A stretch of 64,000 nucleotides of DNA. Origin: Bartonella sp. M0177 (GTDB taxonomy: Bacteria > Pseudomonadota > Alphaproteobacteria > Rhizobiales > Rhizobiaceae). Under the pieces are notes generated by a model, which did not search any database, was not told where the DNA came from, and saw nothing but the letters and a program-made list of their open reading frames with translations. The DNA is taken from positions 2,234,501 to 2,298,500 of the forward strand of contig NZ_JACFOY010000001.1 of the NCBI RefSeq assembly GCF_016102285.1. The letters run 5' to 3'. Shown here piece by piece: positions 46,117 through 55,635 of the stretch (positions are counted from its first letter, which is position 1; the number at the start of each line of letters is the position of its first letter). Made by a program: the position numbers and the translations under genes.

Positions 46117-46407
46117 ATGTTTAATCTTCTTAACGGCAGCGATACGAAAGAAAAAGTCGAAAAACGCATTCAGGATCTCAAAGCCGAGCTCCAATCGCTC
46201 ACCCATTCACTGACCAAGGGCGACGGTTTTATGAGCAATACCGGCGAAATTGCCGAAACAATAAAGGATAAAGGGCGCCAAGCGCTCGATGTTGTCGGTG
46301 AGCAAGCCCACTATATTACCAAGCAGACAAAAAATTATCCCAAAACCGCCTTGGCCATTGTCGGTGTCTTAGGTGTTGCGGCTTACTTTCTCTTCCGCCG
46401 CAAATAA
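46117..46407 (+). CDS. DUF883 (ElaB/YqjD-like) membrane-anchored protein
   Basis: The 96-residue protein has a coiled-coil-rich N-terminal half (SDTKEKVEKRIQDLKAEL) and a C-terminal membrane segment (ALAIVGVLGVAAYFLF) followed by RRK, the plan of the YqjD/ElaB family. E. coli members bind ribosomes and anchor them at the inner membrane in stationary phase. I take the ATG at 46117 with AAGGG upstream. It is monocistronic and shares a bidirectional terminator with the liv operon. Confidence 0.82.
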   Translation: MFNLLNGSDTKEKVEKRIQDLKAELQSLTHSLTKGDGFMSNTGEIAETIKDKGRQALDVVGEQAHYITKQTKNYPKTALAIVGVLGVAAYFLFRRK

Positions 46408-46523
46408 CCGGATTGCATTTGTGTTCGAATAAAATTTGTTTCACTAAGGTTTGAGAACCAAATTTTTTAAAATAATCGGCGCATTCAAAAATTTGGCGTG
46501 GTTATCTATAACCGGATAAAGCT

Positions 46524-46553
46524 AAATAAAAAAGCGCGTTTAACGCGCTTTTT
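46524..46553 (-). terminator. Terminator between DUF883 and livJ
   Basis: AAAAGCGCGTT (46530-46540) pairs with AACGCGCTTTT (46542-46552), nearly a perfect palindrome, with A- and T-runs on both sides. It can serve both convergent transcripts. Confidence 0.9.
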
Positions 46554-46611
46554 TCTATTCCGGTCTTTTCAGCTCTTTTGGCTTACTTTATTTCTTTTCC
46601 GGGCTTATTTT

Positions 46612-47730
46612 TCAATCCTTGACTTCGGAATAATTATAGCTTCCGTCCGGAGCCTTATACCAGCGGTTCATAACAAAACCACCTTCCTTCGGATCGCCTT
46701 TTTCGGTGAAATCCAAAGGTCCAAGAACGGTTTTGAAAGGCCCTTTTGTTTTTAAATATTGAGCCACTTTTTGCGGATTTTGTCCTTCGGTTTCAATGCC
46801 TTCGGCAATAAGCTGTACAACCGCATAGGAATAAAGCGTGAATGCTTCGGGTTCAAATCCGCTTGCCCTGAAGGTTTTTACCAATTCGTCATTGTCCTTG
46901 TTTGAACGAGGATCGGCATTGAAGGTATTCATGACGCCGATAACGGCATCTTGTGCCGTTGCAGCAAGTTCATTGCTGGCAAAAGCATCGCCACCGATAT
47001 AGATAGGTTTAACCTTCTGTTCCGCCATTTGGCGCAACATCAGACCGGCTGGTGTATAAAGTCCGCCAAAATAAACAACATTTGCGCCACTCTGCTTCAT
47101 TTTTGCGATAATGGCCGAGAAATCCTTATCCTCGACATTGACACCATCGAAGCTCAATTCGGTAACGCCAAGCTTGTTCAGCGTCTTTTTAACCTCTTCA
47201 GCAATACCAATTCCATAAGCGGTTTTGTCGTGAATAATCATGACCTTCGGATCAGGAACATGCTTTTTTATGAATTCAGCGGCAAATGACCCTTGCTGAT
47301 CATCACGGCCGCAAACACGAAACTGCATCGGATAGCCCGATTCAGTCAATTTAGGATTGGTAACACCGGCTGAAATCGCCAGCATGCCATTTTCATCATA
47401 AACAGTTGCTGCCGGAAGCGCTGCACCCGAATTATAATGGGCTACGACAAATTGCACACCATCACCTGCAAGCTTGTTGGCACCCGAAACGGCTTGTTTG
47501 GGGTCCGATGCATCATCGACAATCTCGATAACGAGCTTTTCCCCTTTGATGCCTCCCTTGTCATTGATATTTTTAACGGCCATTTCGGCACCATGTTGAA
47601 TTTGTGCACCAATCGCCGCGCTCGGTCCTGTAGCAGGAATTGCAACACCTATTTTGATATCTGCCCAAGCACTATTCATGAGTGTGCCAAAAGCAATTGC
47701 TGCAACGGTTGCCAATAATGCTTTCTTCAT
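46612..47730 (-). CDS. livJ: Branched-chain amino-acid-binding protein
   Basis: The 372-residue protein is the periplasmic substrate-binding subunit of a Liv-type ABC importer. The signal peptide is cut near residue 23 (SAWA before DIKIGVAIP). PATGPSAAIGAQIQHGAEMAVKNIN and the later GVQFVVAHYNSGAALPAA are typical of the LivJ/LivK family. The start is the ATG ending at 47730. It is the last gene of the liv cluster (order on the transcript: livH, livM, livG, livF, DUF6867, livJ). Confidence 0.93.
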   Translation of the reverse strand: MKKALLATVAAIAFGTLMNSAWADIKIGVAIPATGPSAAIGAQIQHGAEMAVKNINDKGGIKGEKLVIEIVDDASDPKQAVSGANKLAGDGVQFVVAHYNSGAALPAATVYDENGMLAISAGVTNPKLTESGYPMQFRVCGRDDQQGSFAAEFIKKHVPDPKVMIIHDKTAYGIGIAEEVKKTLNKLGVTELSFDGVNVEDKDFSAIIAKMKQSGANVVYFGGLYTPAGLMLRQMAEQKVKPIYIGGDAFASNELAATAQDAVIGVMNTFNADPRSNKDNDELVKTFRASGFEPEAFTLYSYAVVQLIAEGIETEGQNPQKVAQYLKTKGPFKTVLGPLDFTEKGDPKEGGFVMNRWYKAPDGSYNYSEVKD

Positions 47731-47804
47731 TCCAGTTCTCCTCTTTTTCTTTACAAGTTGTAAAACATCCAAAGTATTTTTTCCAGACAACATCAAAGAA
47801 AAGC

Positions 47805-48152
47805 TTATTTCTTGTGCCAGGTAAAAGGCGACGATTTCTTGTAAAGCCAACTATATTGGCGAACCATCTGGTTTGTCCGCGTAAATTGGAAACCGAGACC
47901 CGCAAAAATCAGCAAGACAACAAGATCGACAAGATAATAATGAAGCGATAACAAAGTGCCGTTAAAGGGCGGAATATAATGGATGAAGCGGATGGCCGCG
48001 GCAAGCGGAACCATTGAAATCAGCGCCACTTTCAGCCCATGCCAGGTCAGTGCACAAGCGCGCCCCGTCATCCACGCTGCCCAGCCACCAAGAATGATAG
48101 TCACCAGTACAAAGACAAAAAGTGAAGACTCTTGATAAAGGATACCTTGCAT
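47805..48152 (-). CDS. DUF6867 small membrane protein of the liv cluster
   Basis: The 115-residue protein has three hydrophobic segments (about 8-28, 38-60 and 68-88) and a basic C-terminus (YKKSSPFTWHKK). It matches a family found in liv operons of Rhizobiales (DUF6867). It lies 49 bases after livF and 74 bases before livJ. Its role is unknown; a transporter-associated helper is a guess from position. Confidence 0.72.
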   Translation of the reverse strand: MQGILYQESSLFVFVLVTIILGGWAAWMTGRACALTWHGLKVALISMVPLAAAIRFIHYIPPFNGTLLSLHYYLVDLVVLLIFAGLGFQFTRTNQMVRQYSWLYKKSSPFTWHKK

Positions 48153-48201
48153 TTTTTCTCCCTAACGCTTCAAACACCAGTGGTGATTTTGAAGATCGTG
48201 A

Positions 48202-48936
48202 TTAATGTCGACCACCTTCAAGATAGGCTGCCCTGACTTTCGGGTTCGATAAAAGTTCCGCACCGGTTCCGCTCATTGTAACAACACCATTCACAAGAAC
48301 ATAACCGCGATGGGCGAGTTTTAACGCCCCGAAAGCATTTTGTTCGACCAGAAAAACAGTAAGACCGGTTTCCTTGTTTAATACTTTGATCGCATCAAAT
48401 ATCTGTTTAACAATGAGCGGTGCCAGCCCCAATGAAGGTTCATCAAGCAATAATAGTCTCGGACGCGACATAAGCGCACGCGCAATTGCCAGCATCTGCT
48501 GTTCGCCACCGGACAATGTTCCGCCGCGCTGCTGCAAGCGTTCTTTCAAGCGCGGAAATAACGCAAACATTTTCTCGACATCCTCGTCAAAATATTTGAG
48601 GTTGTCGATACTTGCACCCATTTGTAGGTTTTCGAGCACGGTCATGCGCGGAAAAATGCGCCGTCCTTCCGGTGACTGTGCAATACGCAATCGTGCAATT
48701 TCATGCGTTTCCATATAGGTAATGTCATGACCATCGAACAAAATGCGACCTGACCGTACACGCGGTTTGCCGAATATCGTCATCATCAAAGTTGACTTAC
48801 CGGCACCATTGGCGCCGATGAGTGTAACAATCTCACCTTGCCGGACTTCAACACTGACGCCCCGTAGAGCTTGAATAGCACCGTAATAAGTTTCAATATT
48901 TTCGACTTTAAGAAGTGCTGGTGCTTCGCTACTCAT
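48202..48936 (-). CDS. livF: Branched-chain amino-acid ABC importer ATPase LivF
   Basis: The 244-residue ATPase has Walker A GANGAGKST (41-49), the Q-loop region, signature LSGGEQQMLAIARAL (about 138) and Walker B RLLLLDEPSLGLAP. LivF-type proteins lack the long insertion seen in LivG. It overlaps livG by four bases, so they are translationally coupled and should form a heterodimer under LivHM. Confidence 0.95.
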   Translation of the reverse strand: MSSEAPALLKVENIETYYGAIQALRGVSVEVRQGEIVTLIGANGAGKSTLMMTIFGKPRVRSGRILFDGHDITYMETHEIARLRIAQSPEGRRIFPRMTVLENLQMGASIDNLKYFDEDVEKMFALFPRLKERLQQRGGTLSGGEQQMLAIARALMSRPRLLLLDEPSLGLAPLIVKQIFDAIKVLNKETGLTVFLVEQNAFGALKLAHRGYVLVNGVVTMSGTGAELLSNPKVRAAYLEGGRH

Positions 48937-49850
48937 GAACGCTTTCCCTCTTGTTCTTTCGAGTCGGCAGTAATGATTTCCGTTTCCGTTATTTCAACCG
49001 AACCTGAAACAACATCGTCCGGAAGACCCGCTTCGGAGGTTTCATCATCTTCGTCAACGCCAAGATAAGCTGCAATCACTTTCGGATCGTTTTTGACAAC
49101 CTCCGGCGTACCATCGGCAATTTTCGACCCGTATTCGAGAACAACAACATGATCGGAGATTTCCATCACCACAGACATATCATGTTCGATCAGCAATACG
49201 GAGGTATGTTCGACATCCCTGATATCCAAAAGAAGATCGTTAAGTTCAAGCGATTCTTTAGGGTTAAGACCGGCCGCCGGTTCATCAAGACATAAAAGTT
49301 GCGGATCGGTGCACATTGCACGTGCAATCTCAAGACGGCGCTGATCACCATAAGGGAGATCTCCCGCAGGATCATCGGCACGATGGACAAGATTTATTTT
49401 TTCAAGCCAAAGCTCGGCTTTTTTGATCGCCTCTTTGGCTGCCCGCTTATATGAAGGGAAACCGAACAGGCCAAGCACGGTCATGCCGGAAGCGCGCATC
49501 AGCTCATTATGCTGGGCAACGAGCAGATTTTCGAGAACCGTCAAGCCGGTAAACAAGCGGATATTCTGGAAAGTGCGGGCAACTTTTGCTTTCTTGGTAA
49601 TTTCATAATCGGCAAGCCGCTCTAACAGAAACGTTTTACCTTCATTGGTATGAAGAGACAACATCCCGCCAGTCGGCCGATAAAAGCCGGTAATACAGTT
49701 AAAAACAGTTGTTTTGCCTGCACCATTCGGCCCGATCAAAGCCGTAATCTTGCCCCGCTCGACATTGAAACTCAAATCGTCAACGGCAACGAGACCACCA
49801 AATTGCATCCTGAGGTGCTCGATTTGGAGAAGGGTATTATCGTCAGCCAT
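48933..49850 (-). CDS. livG: Branched-chain amino-acid ABC importer ATPase LivG
   Basis: The 305-residue ATPase has Walker A GPNGAGKTT (40-48), the LivG-specific ARTFQNIRLF segment, Walker B LLCLDEPAAGLNP and the switch His in LLIEHDMSVVM. A C-terminal extension of about 45 residues beyond AYLGVDED is acidic and rich in Glu and Ser and is not needed for the fold. It overlaps livM by one base and livF by four. Confidence 0.95.
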   Translation of the reverse strand: MADDNTLLQIEHLRMQFGGLVAVDDLSFNVERGKITALIGPNGAGKTTVFNCITGFYRPTGGMLSLHTNEGKTFLLERLADYEITKKAKVARTFQNIRLFTGLTVLENLLVAQHNELMRASGMTVLGLFGFPSYKRAAKEAIKKAELWLEKINLVHRADDPAGDLPYGDQRRLEIARAMCTDPQLLCLDEPAAGLNPKESLELNDLLLDIRDVEHTSVLLIEHDMSVVMEISDHVVVLEYGSKIADGTPEVVKNDPKVIAAYLGVDEDDETSEAGLPDDVVSGSVEITETEIITADSKEQEGKRS

Positions 49851-51409
49851 TAGCCGTTTCCTTCTTTTGTAAAATCACCTGAAACAGCTTTCTTCACTTT
49901 CAGGAAAGCACTCGGCTCCCGTTTACCGACAAAGCCGCGCGGTTTCCACACCATGACGAACACCATCGCCAGACCGAACCAAAGCATACGATATTGTGGC
50001 GGGTCAAAATCAGGACCGAATATCATTTGTAGGGCCGGAACATCGCGCAATAACTCGGTACCGCCAATCATGACCGCAGCAGCAACAGCAATTCCACCAA
50101 GCGAGCCCATGCCGCCCAGAACAACAATTGCAAGAATAATTGCCGATTCGTCGAAAATGAAACTTGTGTAATCGGCGCGCCCCTGTCTTGCTGCAAAAAA
50201 TGCTCCGGCAAAACCGCCGAACATTGCGCCGATGGAAAAGGCCGTCAATTTTGTTGTTACTGTGTTGATTCCAAGCGACCGACAGGCAATTTCATCTTCG
50301 CGCAAAGCTTCCCATGCCCGTCCGATTGGTAGGCGACGCAACCTCATGACGACCCAGGCGGTAATCACCACCATGACAAGAATGACGTAATAGAGAAATA
50401 TCTTATAATGGGCAGCCTGAAAATTTAATCCGAAGAGTTCGGCAAATCCGCCTTCACCCCTTGTGAAGGGAACGCCGAAGAACGTTGCCTTTTGAACCGA
50501 CAGGCCGGCAGCGCCGCCGGTAACCGGTGTCCAGTTTTGCAAAATTGTGCGGATAATCTCTCCGAAAGCCAAAGTAACAATGGCAAGATAATCACCACGC
50601 AATCTTAACACCGGAAATCCCAGCATCATCCCCCAGAGGGCTGCAAAAATACCGGCCAAGGGCAAGCATAGCCAGAATGAAAAGCCGAAATGATTGCCGA
50701 GAAGGGCAACCGTATAGGCTCCCACGGCATAAAAAGCGACGTATCCCAAATCAAGCAAGCCGGCAAGGCCAACCACAATATTGAGCCCCCAGGCAAGCAT
50801 GACATAAATCAGTATCTGGATCGCATAATTGTCGATCCACTTTTGCGACTGGGCGAGATTATCAACGAGAAAAGTCGTGACAAAAAACGGATATACAAGC
50901 AGAAGCGCCAGAATACATCCCGGAGCATATTTCTGGAACCCCGGTGTGACTTCCCTGACCGTTATTCTGATTGCCTGTTGAATGCCTCTGGCATAAAGGA
51001 AAACAAAGGCAAGCAGCACAAACGCGACGACGACAATTCCGGCAATGAAAAGCTGATGGGCTTGCGCAGACAAATTATAAGTGGATTGAGCAGAGGCATC
51101 TTCATAATAGAGCCATGCCCGATAGGCGATGAACAATATGACAGAAGGGACGAGTGCAAAAACTGCTCCCTTTGTGCCACCGCCAAAAAGGCACCACGTA
51201 AAACGCCCGACACCGGCAATAATCACATAATTAAGAAGATAACCGATTTGCGGTGTCAGTGTCATCTCGTTTCGCAAATTGAGATCAGCCCTGAAACCCA
51301 CGATAAAGGCAAAAAGCAATAATGCGATAAAAGCCGTCACAATGCCTTCGCGACAAGCGCGTTTAAAGTCGATTCTTCCGGCATTTGGCAAAGATGTTAT
51401 CTGGTTCAT
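49850..51409 (-). CDS. livM: Branched-chain amino-acid permease LivM
   Basis: The 519-residue permease is longer than E. coli LivM. The C-terminal 320 residues are the classical domain with about eight membrane segments (GLNIVVGLAGLLDLGYVAFYAVGAY, RLPIGRAWEALREDEIACRSLGI, GGMGSLGG). The N-terminal 180 residues add several further membrane segments, a known longer form in Rhizobiales. Its stop overlaps livG; livH precedes it by 9 bases. Confidence 0.93.
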   Translation of the reverse strand: MNQITSLPNAGRIDFKRACREGIVTAFIALLLFAFIVGFRADLNLRNEMTLTPQIGYLLNYVIIAGVGRFTWCLFGGGTKGAVFALVPSVILFIAYRAWLYYEDASAQSTYNLSAQAHQLFIAGIVVVAFVLLAFVFLYARGIQQAIRITVREVTPGFQKYAPGCILALLLVYPFFVTTFLVDNLAQSQKWIDNYAIQILIYVMLAWGLNIVVGLAGLLDLGYVAFYAVGAYTVALLGNHFGFSFWLCLPLAGIFAALWGMMLGFPVLRLRGDYLAIVTLAFGEIIRTILQNWTPVTGGAAGLSVQKATFFGVPFTRGEGGFAELFGLNFQAAHYKIFLYYVILVMVVITAWVVMRLRRLPIGRAWEALREDEIACRSLGINTVTTKLTAFSIGAMFGGFAGAFFAARQGRADYTSFIFDESAIILAIVVLGGMGSLGGIAVAAAVMIGGTELLRDVPALQMIFGPDFDPPQYRMLWFGLAMVFVMVWKPRGFVGKREPSAFLKVKKAVSGDFTKEGNG

Positions 51410-51418
51410 GGCCGCCGT

Positions 51419-52327
51419 CTAAACCTTTTCAACTTCTGGCCGTCCAAGAATACCGGATGGCATAAATACGAGAACAATTGCAAGAATGAGAAAGACCGCA
51501 ACGTCTTTATATTCCGGCGGAAAATAGGTTTGCCACAAAGCTTCTGTCAAGCCAATCAGAAGACCGCCGAGAACTGCACCGGGCAGCGACCCGATTCCCC
51601 CGAGAACGGCGGCGGTGAAAGCTTTGATTCCAGGAATAAAACCATCGGCAAAATGAATTTGTCCATAATTCATCAGGTAAAGTGTTCCGGCTATTGCGGC
51701 AAGCGCTGCCCCCATAATGAAGGTCACCGAAATAATCCGGTCCACATTGATTCCCAAAAGAGCCGCCATTTTGCCATCCTGTTCGACGGCGCGTTGGGCG
51801 CGCCCGAGCGGTGTTTTACTGACAATATGGGAAAAGATAAAAAGCAGAACTGCGGTAACGACCACGACCAGAAGCTGCTTGTTCAAAATAAAAACATCGG
51901 TACCCGGAATGACGAAACCACCGCTGATCATTTCCGGAATAGGCTTGTTACGCGGGCCCTGCTCGACCTGAACGAAATTGCGCAAAACAAACGACATCCC
52001 GATTGCTGTAATCAATGGAGCAAGACGAAAGGAGCCGCGCAATGGCCGATAGGCAACCCGTTCGATAACCCAAGCCCAGACAGATGTGAAAACCATTGAA
52101 ACAATGAGCATTATAAGCAGTGCCAAAGCAATAGGCACGGCCGCAGGCAATGTCAGCAACATCATAAACACGATCATCGCAATGAAGGCACCGATCATGA
52201 ACACATCACCATGGGCAAAATTGATCATGCCCAATATGCCATAGACCATCGTGTAGCCAATAGCGATAAGCCCATAAATAGCCCCCAAAGCAACTCCGTT
52301 TATTAGTTGCTGAAAAAAATAATCCAT
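51419..52327 (-). CDS. livH: Branched-chain amino-acid permease LivH
   Basis: The 302-residue inner-membrane permease has about eight membrane segments and the LivH hallmarks AIGYTMVYGILGMINFAHGD, TPLGRAQRAVEQDGKMAALLGIN (coupling loop) and AVLGGIGSLPGAVLGGLLIG. I start at the ATG ending at 52327; a 54-residue upstream extension would be unrelated to the family and is likely leader. It is the first gene of the liv operon. Confidence 0.94.
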   Translation of the reverse strand: MDYFFQQLINGVALGAIYGLIAIGYTMVYGILGMINFAHGDVFMIGAFIAMIVFMMLLTLPAAVPIALALLIMLIVSMVFTSVWAWVIERVAYRPLRGSFRLAPLITAIGMSFVLRNFVQVEQGPRNKPIPEMISGGFVIPGTDVFILNKQLLVVVVTAVLLFIFSHIVSKTPLGRAQRAVEQDGKMAALLGINVDRIISVTFIMGAALAAIAGTLYLMNYGQIHFADGFIPGIKAFTAAVLGGIGSLPGAVLGGLLIGLTEALWQTYFPPEYKDVAVFLILAIVLVFMPSGILGRPEVEKV

Positions 52328-52497
52328 TGAATGTGCGTCCCCTGTGTTATTTTTCCGTTTTCCACAATACCAACTGTCAGGCCGAAAGCAAATGGCCGGA
52401 ATAGGGATTAACGCAATCGAACGCGGTTTCATAGTATTTTTTAAATTTTCTAAAACTGCTTTGAGATAAAACAGTTCAAAGCAGTTCAACCTGTAAT

Positions 52498-53514
52498 TTA
52501 ATTTTCTGACTTTTCCGGATCTACTGATGTATCAACATGGGGAATGACCGACATACCGGGTATTAATCGCTCAACATATTTCTGGTCAGGGTCGATCTCG
52601 ATGCGAACCGGAATGCGCTGGGCAACTTTGGTGAAATTTCCGGTTGCGTTATCGGGCTTCAAAACAGCAAATTCCGAACCGGCCGCTGGCGAAAAGCGGG
52701 CAACATGTCCTTTGAATTTATACCCGTCCAACGCATCAACAGAAAATTCCACCGGTTGTCCGGCTTTCATGTTGGCACATTGCGTTTCTTTATAATTGGC
52801 GACAATCCACACATCATCAGGTACAACAGCAAGGAGTTGCGTTCCCGCTGTTACATATTGGCCGAGTTTGGCACCAACTTCACCGACACGCCCGTCGCGT
52901 GGGGAATAAATTTTGGTATGATCAAGATCTATTTTTGCAAGTTCAACCGCCGCTTCGGCACTTTCGACATCGGCCTTCAAGCCTTCCCGATCAACAAGAA
53001 TCTTCTTTAATGCCTGTGTTCTGACTTCAAGTTCCGCACTTTTTTGATCACGATCGGCCCGCGCCGAATCTTCACTACTTTGCGATGACACTCCGCGTTG
53101 CGTTAATGGCTCAACACGTTTCCAGTTAAGCTCCGCCTTGGTAAAGGCAGCCTCTGCGGAGCGAATATCGGCTTTCGCTGATTCTTCCTGTTGATAGGAA
53201 CTCGCCAATGCGGCCTTTTTTGAATCGAGTGTGGCTAATGCCTGTTCTACCTTCTGTTTGAAAATGCGATCTTCTATTTCGACAAGAAGCTCGCCTTCTT
53301 TGACGCGTTCGTAATCTTTGACCTTTACGCTCGAAATATTCCCCGCCACTTGCGGGCTGATCATCGTCACAAAGCCTTTAACATAAGCATTATCTGTGGT
53401 TTCGATACTGCTGATAAAAGGAGGCAGTTGCCACGCCCATAATATCAATAATATCCCGCAAATACCGGCGATAATGGAAACAGCCGTTGCTTTTGAACGT
53501 AAAAACCTTATCAT
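52498..53514 (-). CDS. Membrane-fusion protein, EmrA-like
   Basis: The 338-residue protein has one N-terminal membrane anchor (TAVSIIAGICGILLILWAW), a biotinyl-lipoyl-like segment (AYVKGFVTMISPQVAGNISSVKV), a coiled-coil hairpin (about 95-190) and a C-terminal barrel (SPRDGRVGEVGAKLGQYVTAG). It spans the periplasm and links an MFS pump to an outer-membrane channel. It lies 31 bases after the MFS gene. No tolC-like gene adjoins it. Confidence 0.9.
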   Translation of the reverse strand: MIRFLRSKATAVSIIAGICGILLILWAWQLPPFISSIETTDNAYVKGFVTMISPQVAGNISSVKVKDYERVKEGELLVEIEDRIFKQKVEQALATLDSKKAALASSYQQEESAKADIRSAEAAFTKAELNWKRVEPLTQRGVSSQSSEDSARADRDQKSAELEVRTQALKKILVDREGLKADVESAEAAVELAKIDLDHTKIYSPRDGRVGEVGAKLGQYVTAGTQLLAVVPDDVWIVANYKETQCANMKAGQPVEFSVDALDGYKFKGHVARFSPAAGSEFAVLKPDNATGNFTKVAQRIPVRIEIDPDQKYVERLIPGMSVIPHVDTSVDPEKSEN

Positions 53515-53545
53515 TCTCTTTCATCCGCATTTTAACGCCTGTTTT

Positions 53546-55195
53546 TCAGGCTGTTTGTGTCGATAACTGGACTTGTTTTTCACGAAAATTCTTATATCCA
53601 CGCAAAGCCATTCTGATGAGCAAGATCACCAGAACAATAAGAGCAATACATGAATAAAGGCGGAACACATCATTATAAGCCAGAACATTGGCCTCGAGTG
53701 TCGACCTTTTTGCTAATGCCGCAAGACCCTCGCTATGTCGCAATACCGGATCGCTGATCACATGGGCGTAGGCCTCGGAGAGCTGATTGACATCATTTGC
53801 TACAATCGGATTACTCATCACAATTTGTTGGGTGAGAATATTTGAATGATATTTTTCAAATACAATTTGTAAACTGCCGAAAAACGCCGAGCTCATCAGT
53901 CCGCCCGTATTTTGTGTAAACAGAAAGACAGCAATAAAACTCAGAATATAATTCGGTCCTCTGGCGATAGCCGTGGCCAGCCCCTTCGACATGGAAGGCG
54001 GTAAAAACAACGCATAGCCAACGCCAATCATTGCTTGACTTAATATCATCTGGTCGGGTCTTGTGAGATTGGTTGCATGGCTATCCATGAAGGACCCGCC
54101 AGCAAGCAGGATAAGCGCAATGACGTGGAACAAATCCTCGCGGCCAGGCTTGAAAAATATAGCACATGAAAGGCCTCCGAGAACGGTGCCAACAACCACG
54201 CCTGCATGCATAACTTCCATTTCACGGTTGAGCAGACCGAACAGATTAAAAAAATTGGATGCTAAAGTTGCCTGTTCCGACAGCAAAATTCTGAACATCA
54301 TAAGAACGATTGCGATGTGAAGCATTTCTTTGCTGAATAGCCAGCGTAAATCAATCAACGGATTTTTCCGGTTCAGTTCTATGACTGACGCGACCATAAG
54401 GCAGAAAACCGCAATAGCGAGCCACCACCCCATCCACGATACGTCACGCCACCAATAAAGTTTACCGACCGGCATAATTGCCGCGTTAATTCCAAGACCG
54501 ACAGCGATAAGTGCGTAGCTCACATAGTCCAACTTCTCGATAACTTTTGCCCGTTTGATTGGCGTTAGCGGCAAATAGAAAATGCAAGCAAAGCCGATAA
54601 GTGCAAGCCCCATTTCCAGAGCAAACAATGCGTGAAAGCCCGCATGATCAATCAATGCTGGCGAAACCAGCCTTGATAAAGGAACAGCAAGAGCAATATT
54701 CATCAAATTGAGGCTCAAGCCCACAGTGCGCTTTTTGGCTGGTGCGAATGCTTCGATCATATAGAAAAAAGCAAGGGACGACATGGGGGCCGCCGCAATA
54801 CCTGCGAAAAACCGGATAATAATTGCCGACTGCAAGCTTGTGACAAACAAATGCAATATACATGTCAACAAAAAGCCGATAATCGACAATTCGGCAAAAA
54901 GTCTCAGACCATATTGGTTTCTTATCTTGATAAGAAAAATAGACAGGCTGACATTGGGCGCCATATAAGCCCCGACAAGCCATGTCGTTTCCTCAACAGT
55001 TGCATGAAAAAAACCTGTGAGTTGGGTAATGTTGGATTGCACCATATTGGCCCCGAGGCCATAGACCCATTGTAAAAGACTTGCCGCAAAAATATAAATC
55101 AGACAGCGATGGATGGGACCGGCAAATATTTTGCCGGGATTGGGAAACGGCGGTTCCCGTTCATCATCGGGCAGTGGGAGAACGCCTGCGCTCAT
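53546..55195 (-). CDS. MFS drug:H+ transporter, EmrB/DHA2 type
   Basis: The 549-residue protein has about 14 membrane segments, the DHA2 family number. EETTWLVGAYMAPNVSLSIFLIKIRNQYGLR corresponds to the motif A region (GRxxxR-like loop between segments 2 and 3), but is less conserved than in EmrB. It begins with a Pro-rich cytoplasmic tail. It lies between marR (4-base ATGA overlap) and the emrA-like gene, so MarR-MFS-HlyD form one efflux operon. Confidence 0.9.
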   Translation of the reverse strand: MSAGVLPLPDDEREPPFPNPGKIFAGPIHRCLIYIFAASLLQWVYGLGANMVQSNITQLTGFFHATVEETTWLVGAYMAPNVSLSIFLIKIRNQYGLRLFAELSIIGFLLTCILHLFVTSLQSAIIIRFFAGIAAAPMSSLAFFYMIEAFAPAKKRTVGLSLNLMNIALAVPLSRLVSPALIDHAGFHALFALEMGLALIGFACIFYLPLTPIKRAKVIEKLDYVSYALIAVGLGINAAIMPVGKLYWWRDVSWMGWWLAIAVFCLMVASVIELNRKNPLIDLRWLFSKEMLHIAIVLMMFRILLSEQATLASNFFNLFGLLNREMEVMHAGVVVGTVLGGLSCAIFFKPGREDLFHVIALILLAGGSFMDSHATNLTRPDQMILSQAMIGVGYALFLPPSMSKGLATAIARGPNYILSFIAVFLFTQNTGGLMSSAFFGSLQIVFEKYHSNILTQQIVMSNPIVANDVNQLSEAYAHVISDPVLRHSEGLAALAKRSTLEANVLAYNDVFRLYSCIALIVLVILLIRMALRGYKNFREKQVQLSTQTA

Positions 55196-55635
55196 GAGCG
55201 GCCCTCTCTTTCAACCGCATTGGCGATATGTTGAAGAACCCCCATGGCATTTGTGATATTTTTATCATCAATGCCGGACATCACCTCATGACTGAGATGA
55301 GCGGCATAAGTTTCTATTTCCTCGACTATTTTCCTTCCCTCGGGCGTTAAAGTAACGCGCTTGGCACGCCGGTCATCTTCTGCAACATTTCGTATAACCA
55401 GCCCCTGTTCTTCCAGTGCATCGATAAGCCTGACCAGAGTTGCATGTTCAATGCCTAATTCTTCAGCCAAATTTTTCTGGAAAAAATCGTCCTGATCTTT
55501 CAGGGCCGACAAGGTAAGTGCGCGAGCCAAGGTCAGACCGTGCTGGCGAATACGCGCGTCCAGCAAATTTCGCAATTTACGGCTGACTTTGAATAACAAA
55601 TCGATAAACAGCACTGATTGAGTGGCGTTTTTCAT
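55192..55635 (-). CDS. MarR-family repressor
   Basis: The 147-residue protein has the winged-helix MarR fold. Recognition region LAEELGIEHATLVRLIDALEEQGLV and wing RNVAEDDRRAKRVTLTPEGRKIVEEI are clear. It is the first gene of the efflux operon, like EmrR, so it probably represses its own operon until a toxic phenolic or drug-like ligand binds. Its operator should be in the 950-base gap upstream; no clean site was seen. Confidence 0.92.
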   Translation of the reverse strand: MKNATQSVLFIDLLFKVSRKLRNLLDARIRQHGLTLARALTLSALKDQDDFFQKNLAEELGIEHATLVRLIDALEEQGLVIRNVAEDDRRAKRVTLTPEGRKIVEEIETYAAHLSHEVMSGIDDKNITNAMGVLQHIANAVEREGRS